Of a DNA stretch of 8,023 bases, positions 5,136 through 8,023 are shown piece by piece. The notes under the pieces were generated by a model that saw only the letters and a program-made list of their open reading frames with translations, ran no database searches and was not told where the DNA came from. Numbering within the stretch: the first letter of the stretch is position 1; every line of letters starts with the position of its first letter. Source of the DNA: Chloroflexota bacterium (GTDB taxonomy: Bacteria; Chloroflexota; UBA6077; CF-72); NCBI GenBank assembly GCA_019242065.1, contig JAFAWJ010001075.1, positions 1 to 8,023 of the forward strand, written 5' to 3'. Made by a program: the position numbers and the translations under genes.

Positions 5136-6320
5136 ATGCGAAGGCTGGTGATTGGCCTGCTGATGGCCCTGGCTTCGATCAGCACGGGTTACGCGCAGCA
5201 AGCCAGCAGCGCCGGGCCTCAGCTGGTGGCAAACAACGTCGCCACGGCCGACGCGGCGGCGAATAGCGCGCCGCTGGCGGCCTCACCGCTGGGAGGCTCC
5301 AACCAGTCGCTGGCACTGCCGCATGGATTCTCGGCTACAGTGGTGGCCAGCGGACTCCGCAATCCACGCTTCATGGCCTTCGACGCCGCGGGCAACCTGT
5401 TGGTCGCCGACGCCGGCACAGGCAACGTGTACCGCTACCCGGCCGCTGGCGGCTCGATCGCCACCTCTGCACAGCCGCCAGCGCCGCTGCTCTCGAACCT
5501 GAATGCGCCCTCGAACGTCGCGCTGTTCAACGGCTACCTGTACGTCGGCGAGACGACGGCGATCAGTCGGTATACCTATGATCCCGCCGGCGATCCGGGC
5601 GCTCGCGAGGTCGTCGTGCCGGACTTGCCCACCGGCGGCCACAGCACGCGCACGGTCGCCTTCGGGCCAGATGGCATGATGTACGTCGGGGTCGGTTCGT
5701 CGTGCAACATCTGCAATGACTCCGATCCGCGTCGCGCCGCCGTCTCGCAATATGCCCCGGATGGGACGGACTACCAGCGTTTCGCGTACGGCACCCGCAA
5801 TCCGGTGGGCCTGGCGTTCCAGCCCGGCAGCGGTCTGCTGTGGGCCACCGTCAACGAGCGTGACAATCAGGGCAACGAGATCCCGCCGGACCTCGTCACG
5901 ATCCTCCAGCAGGGTGAGAATTTTGGCTGGCCCACGTGCCAGCCGCCGAATGCCGTGCCTCAGACGCCGGGCGCGGACTGCTCGGGAATCACGCCGCCAA
6001 CGGTGGCCATTCAGGCGCACAGTGCACCGCTTGGGCTGGCGTTCTATACCGGACAGCAGTTTCCTTCGGATTATGACAACGACCTGTTCGTGGTCCAGCA
6101 CGGTTCGTGGAATCGCACGCCGCCGGCCGAGCCGAAGCTGATCCGCGTGCATTTCGATGGCGGACAGCCCGTCGCCGCGCTCGACTTCGCGACGGGGTGG
6201 CAACAAGCGGATGGGTCGCGCTGGGGCCGACCGGCCGGCGTCGTGGTGGCGCCGGACGGCAGCTTGCTCGTGTCGGACGACCAGGCGGGCGTCCTGTATC
6301 ACGTCGCCTACACAGGCTAA
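5136..6320 (+). CDS. Secreted PQQ-dependent sugar dehydrogenase / L-sorbosone dehydrogenase-like six-bladed propeller
   Basis: This 394-residue exported protein belongs to the soluble glucose/sorbosone dehydrogenase group, whose members oxidise sugars or sugar aldehydes using PQQ. A signal peptide spans residues 1-20 (MRRLVIGLLMALASISTGYA), then a low-complexity Ala/Ser/Asn stretch to about 60. The propeller follows, with LRNPRFMAFDAAGNLLVADA, the strand GGHSTRTVAFGPDGMMYVGV holding His169 (equivalent by position to the catalytic His of the soluble glucose dehydrogenases), the two-cysteine loop CNICNDSDP (190-198), GTRNPVGLAF with Arg221-Asn222, WATVNERDNQGNE, NFGWPTC, HSAPLGLAFYTG and VVQHGSWNR. 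No heme c domain is present. GTG at 5109 is an alternative start, but 5136 puts the signal peptide at the N-terminus. It stands alone on its strand. PQQ-synthesis genes are not in the window, and family members also use other substrates. Confidence 0.88.
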   Translation: MRRLVIGLLMALASISTGYAQQASSAGPQLVANNVATADAAANSAPLAASPLGGSNQSLALPHGFSATVVASGLRNPRFMAFDAAGNLLVADAGTGNVYRYPAAGGSIATSAQPPAPLLSNLNAPSNVALFNGYLYVGETTAISRYTYDPAGDPGAREVVVPDLPTGGHSTRTVAFGPDGMMYVGVGSSCNICNDSDPRRAAVSQYAPDGTDYQRFAYGTRNPVGLAFQPGSGLLWATVNERDNQGNEIPPDLVTILQQGENFGWPTCQPPNAVPQTPGADCSGITPPTVAIQAHSAPLGLAFYTGQQFPSDYDNDLFVVQHGSWNRTPPAEPKLIRVHFDGGQPVAALDFATGWQQADGSRWGRPAGVVVAPDGSLLVSDDQAGVLYHVAYTG

Positions 6321-6321
6321 G

Positions 6322-6332
6322 GCGGTTACCGC
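6322..6332. other. 11-base inverted repeat GCGGTTACCGC between convergent genes
   Basis: It has 5-base arms around one central base, just after the dehydrogenase stop and before the stop of the small secreted-peptide gene. There is no loop room and no T-tract, so a terminator role is not supported. Confidence 0.2.
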
Positions 6333-6335
6333 GGA

Positions 6336-6434
6336 TCAACCTCCGATGGCGTAGCCGGTCGAGGCAAAGGCGGGAACGATTGTCAGCACCATCAGGGCGA
6401 GGGCGGCGAGCACCGCGACAAATCGGAAGTGCAT
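6336..6434 (-). CDS. Small secreted or membrane peptide, 32 residues
   Basis: The minus strand from the ATG at 6434 reads MHFRFVAVLAALALMVLTIV, then PAFASTGYAIGG and TGA. That is a basic-tipped start, about 15 hydrophobic residues and an A-F-A signal-peptidase-like site. Cleavage after AFA would release an 8-residue STGYAIGG peptide; without cleavage the product would be a one-helix membrane peptide. A strong AAGGAG lies at 6448-6453, 13 bases upstream, rather far from the ATG; an in-frame CTG three codons earlier would sit 4 bases from it. The gene follows the large GH25-like gene on the same strand after 61 bases, so it may be the last gene of that unit. I recognise no family. It could instead be a chance open frame, but the start site, hydrophobic core and cleavage site fall in the right order. 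Confidence 0.5.
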   Translation of the reverse strand: MHFRFVAVLAALALMVLTIVPAFASTGYAIGG

Positions 6435-6447
6435 GGGTGTCAGGTTT

Positions 6448-6453
6448 CTCCTT
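6448..6453 (-). promoter_or_regulatory. Strong Shine-Dalgarno (AAGGAG) for the small peptide gene
   Basis: AAGGAG on the minus strand is the best ribosome binding site seen in this window. It lies in the gap between the GH25-like stop (6496) and the peptide ATG (6434). The 13-base spacing is longer than usual. Confidence 0.45.
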
Positions 6454-6495
6454 ACACCCTCACATACGCGCGATTCTCGCGATCGGATCAGACAA

Positions 6496-8023
6496 TCAGA
6501 AGCACGCGTAGTCGGCGTCGAACCCGTTGAGCGGGTACTGCACCAGTTTCACGCGGCCGCCCGTAAAGGTGTGTGAGCACAGCGTGGGCGCCTCGTCGGC
6601 GGTGTGGGCGCGCGCCAGCCAGTTGTACAGGTTGGTAAACGGCTGGTTGATGGGTGAATCCGGGGTGGTTGCCCCGGTAATCTGCCCCCACTGCCGCGGA
6701 CTCGAGTAGACCCCGATAGCCGCGACGTTCGAGGACTTGAGCAGTGCGACAGCTCCCTGGAGCACGGCGCTGTTGCTGCTGACATCGCCTGACCACGTGT
6801 TGCTGGTCTCGACGTCCAGCCACCAGGGGAGACTGGTCGCGTTATTGCCTGCCCGCGTCAGGGCCGCCTGGGCGGCGTACCAGCCGTAGTCGTAGGCGCA
6901 GTCCACGCTGGCGGACCCATCGCAGGCTCGCGGCTGGCTTACGCCTGCGGCGGGCCAGCGCCCCCCGGGGTCGTCAGGCCCTGGATTGTCCGTATTCAGA
7001 TACAACGAGACACGCGGCTGCTGTGTCGAGACGGGCGGCGGAGGGCTGGTCAGCGCCCAACTCATCAGGCTGGCCAGACACGGATTGAAGTCGAAGGCGC
7101 GGCCGCCGTTGACGCCCAGAATGGTGAACGCAAAGGTGCTGGGCAGCGTCTTGCCACACTGCGGGAACGACATGTCGTAGCCGTCCTGCAGATTGATGAC
7201 CGGCACCGGAACCGCGGTCGGCACGGGCGCCGAGGCCACCGGTGCACTCGCCGCCTGGGTGTTGGCCTGTGAAGCGGCCGGTGGCACAGTTCCGCTGACG
7301 TTGACGAACGCATTGGTCAGGTCGGTGCCCGCCAGGGTGGCTGGCCGCGCCATGGCGTACGGCATGCCCGGGGCCCACTGGGCCAGCAGTGAACTGCCGC
7401 GCGCGTCGGCGGCCAGGTCACTTGGCAGGTTCTGGTTGAGCAGGAGTGACTTCAGATAGTCCGCCAGCAGCAGCCCGTGGGTGCAGTTGCACCCGCCATC
7501 GTAGTGCATGATGCCGCGCTGAAAACGCTGATAGATAAAGTTCCGGTTGGTGGGATCGTAGGTTGGCGGCGAAGTCGGCAATCCCCACATCTCGAGGTCG
7601 AAGCCTGCGAGCAAGGGCGTGGCGTCGTCGGGTGGTCCATCGGGAAAGGCGCCAGCAACGGGCACGGTGTTGAAGAACGTCTGGCTGAAGTTGACCTGGT
7701 GCCCGTCAAACGAGTCGGGCGCGTTGGCCTGGACAAAACGGATGACGGTCGAGAGATAGTTTGGATCCGTCGGTGGTGGCGTCTGGCTCGCGAAAGAAGG
7801 ATCTGGAGCCGGGAAGGTACTGCCGTTGATGTGGGTAAAGGGCAGGAGTCCCGCGTCGAGCAGATTCAGGGTGCCGACACTTCCGTCGGCATGCAGCTGC
7901 ATCACCAGTCGCTGAAACATCTGTACGCGCGTACCGAGCAACGTGAAGGTCTGCGAGACGGGATAGCCGAACGTATTCACGCCCCCGCGCTTCTGGAAGT
8001 AGTCCCAGAAGGCATCCTGGTCG
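6496..8023 (-). CDS. Large extracellular protein with C-terminal GH25-like glycoside hydrolase domain (5' end outside the window)
   Basis: 508 residues are visible; the gene enters through the right edge reading DQDAFWDYFQKRGG, so the GTG at 7980 is not its start. Residues about 5-200 form a module with FGYPVS (18-23), QMFQRLVMQ, a second YQRFQRGIMHYDGGCNCTHG block (about 164-183) and ADYLKSLLLNQNLP. I recall such text from uncharacterised Chloroflexota surface proteins. An Ala/Pro/Val linker covers about 250-276. The final 230 residues look like a GH25-type barrel as in lysozyme-like muramidases: GYDMSFPQC (D283; compare G-x-D-x-S in GH25), LYLNTDNPG, WWLDVET with the D-x-E pair (D403, E405), IGVYSSPRQWGQI, and VKLVQYPLNGFDADYACF with late Asp residues 502/504. 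Several cysteines suggest disulfides and export. Peptidoglycan or another glycan is a plausible target, but activity is inferred. Confidence 0.75.
   Translation of the reverse strand, partial: DQDAFWDYFQKRGGVNTFGYPVSQTFTLLGTRVQMFQRLVMQLHADGSVGTLNLLDAGLLPFTHINGSTFPAPDPSFASQTPPPTDPNYLSTVIRFVQANAPDSFDGHQVNFSQTFFNTVPVAGAFPDGPPDDATPLLAGFDLEMWGLPTSPPTYDPTNRNFIYQRFQRGIMHYDGGCNCTHGLLLADYLKSLLLNQNLPSDLAADARGSSLLAQWAPGMPYAMARPATLAGTDLTNAFVNVSGTVPPAASQANTQAASAPVASAPVPTAVPVPVINLQDGYDMSFPQCGKTLPSTFAFTILGVNGGRAFDFNPCLASLMSWALTSPPPPVSTQQPRVSLYLNTDNPGPDDPGGRWPAAGVSQPRACDGSASVDCAYDYGWYAAQAALTRAGNNATSLPWWLDVETSNTWSGDVSSNSAVLQGAVALLKSSNVAAIGVYSSPRQWGQITGATTPDSPINQPFTNLYNWLARAHTADEAPTLCSHTFTGGRVKLVQYPLNGFDADYACF

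Noticed and set aside
5028..5201. 58-residue N-terminal extension of the universal stress protein.
   Set aside because: It lacks Usp similarity, covers the divergent promoter region and overlaps the start of the dehydrogenase-like gene.
6469..6481. CGCGATTCTCGCG hairpin as a terminator after the GH25-like gene.
   Set aside because: It has only five base pairs with a three-base loop and no T-run in the minus-strand direction; it may be a minor structure in the leader of the small peptide.
1..8023. Search for CRISPR arrays, tRNA/rRNA genes, insertion sequences, toxin-antitoxin pairs and defence genes.
   Set aside because: No repeated spacer pattern, no cloverleaf or rRNA text, no transposase and no paired small toxin/antitoxin frames were seen by eye on either strand.

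Overview
This is a GC-rich bacterial window whose codon third positions are strongly G/C. The gene content best fits an environmental Chloroflexota (Chloroflexi) genome, with Actinomycetota as the main alternative. The pointers are a Tat-exported substrate-binding lipoprotein of a type common in Chloroflexota, a deazaflavin (F420)-type Ddn-family protein, a secreted sorbosone-dehydrogenase-like propeller, and a large extracellular protein joining an FGYPVS-containing module to a GH25-like barrel. This assignment is inference; no rRNA, tRNA or taxon-specific marker lies in the window.

Layout, left to right. Positions 1-566 (+) hold the 3' part of a SulP-type anion permease that is broken in the sequence as given: two one-base frame changes, both in or beside homopolymer runs, and an apparent loss of most of the STAS domain. 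Convergent with it are three minus-strand genes: an NTF2/SnoaL-like protein (2854-3261), a Ddn-family protein 18 bases downstream of it (2452-2835), and after a 91-base gap a Tat/lipobox solute-binding protein (585-2360) with no permease or ATPase partner in the window. Between the SnoaL-like gene and a divergent Crp/Fnr regulator (3424-4125, +) lies a short coding-like, possibly Nudix-like, remnant on the minus strand. It would end in a TGA overlapping the SnoaL-like ATG if one base were added to a six-T run.

The Crp gene converges on a two-domain universal stress protein (4152-5027, -). Divergent from that is a secreted PQQ-type sugar/sorbosone dehydrogenase-like protein (5136-6320, +), possibly translated from a leaderless mRNA. 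Converging on it are a 32-residue secreted-peptide gene (6336-6434, -) with a strong Shine-Dalgarno and, upstream of it on the same strand, a large extracellular protein with a C-terminal GH25-like domain (6496-8023, -) that runs off the right edge.

The genes do not form one obvious pathway. The common thread is the cell envelope and surroundings (anion uptake, solute capture, periplasmic or extracellular sugar oxidation, cell-wall-type hydrolase fold) plus stress regulation (Crp, Usp). I see no CRISPR array, transposase, RNA gene, phage gene or recognisable defence system. The least ordinary items are the decayed SulP gene, the coding-like remnant at 3262-3409, the tiny secreted peptide, and the GH25-like fusion protein. 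All intergenic gaps are shorter than 300 bases.
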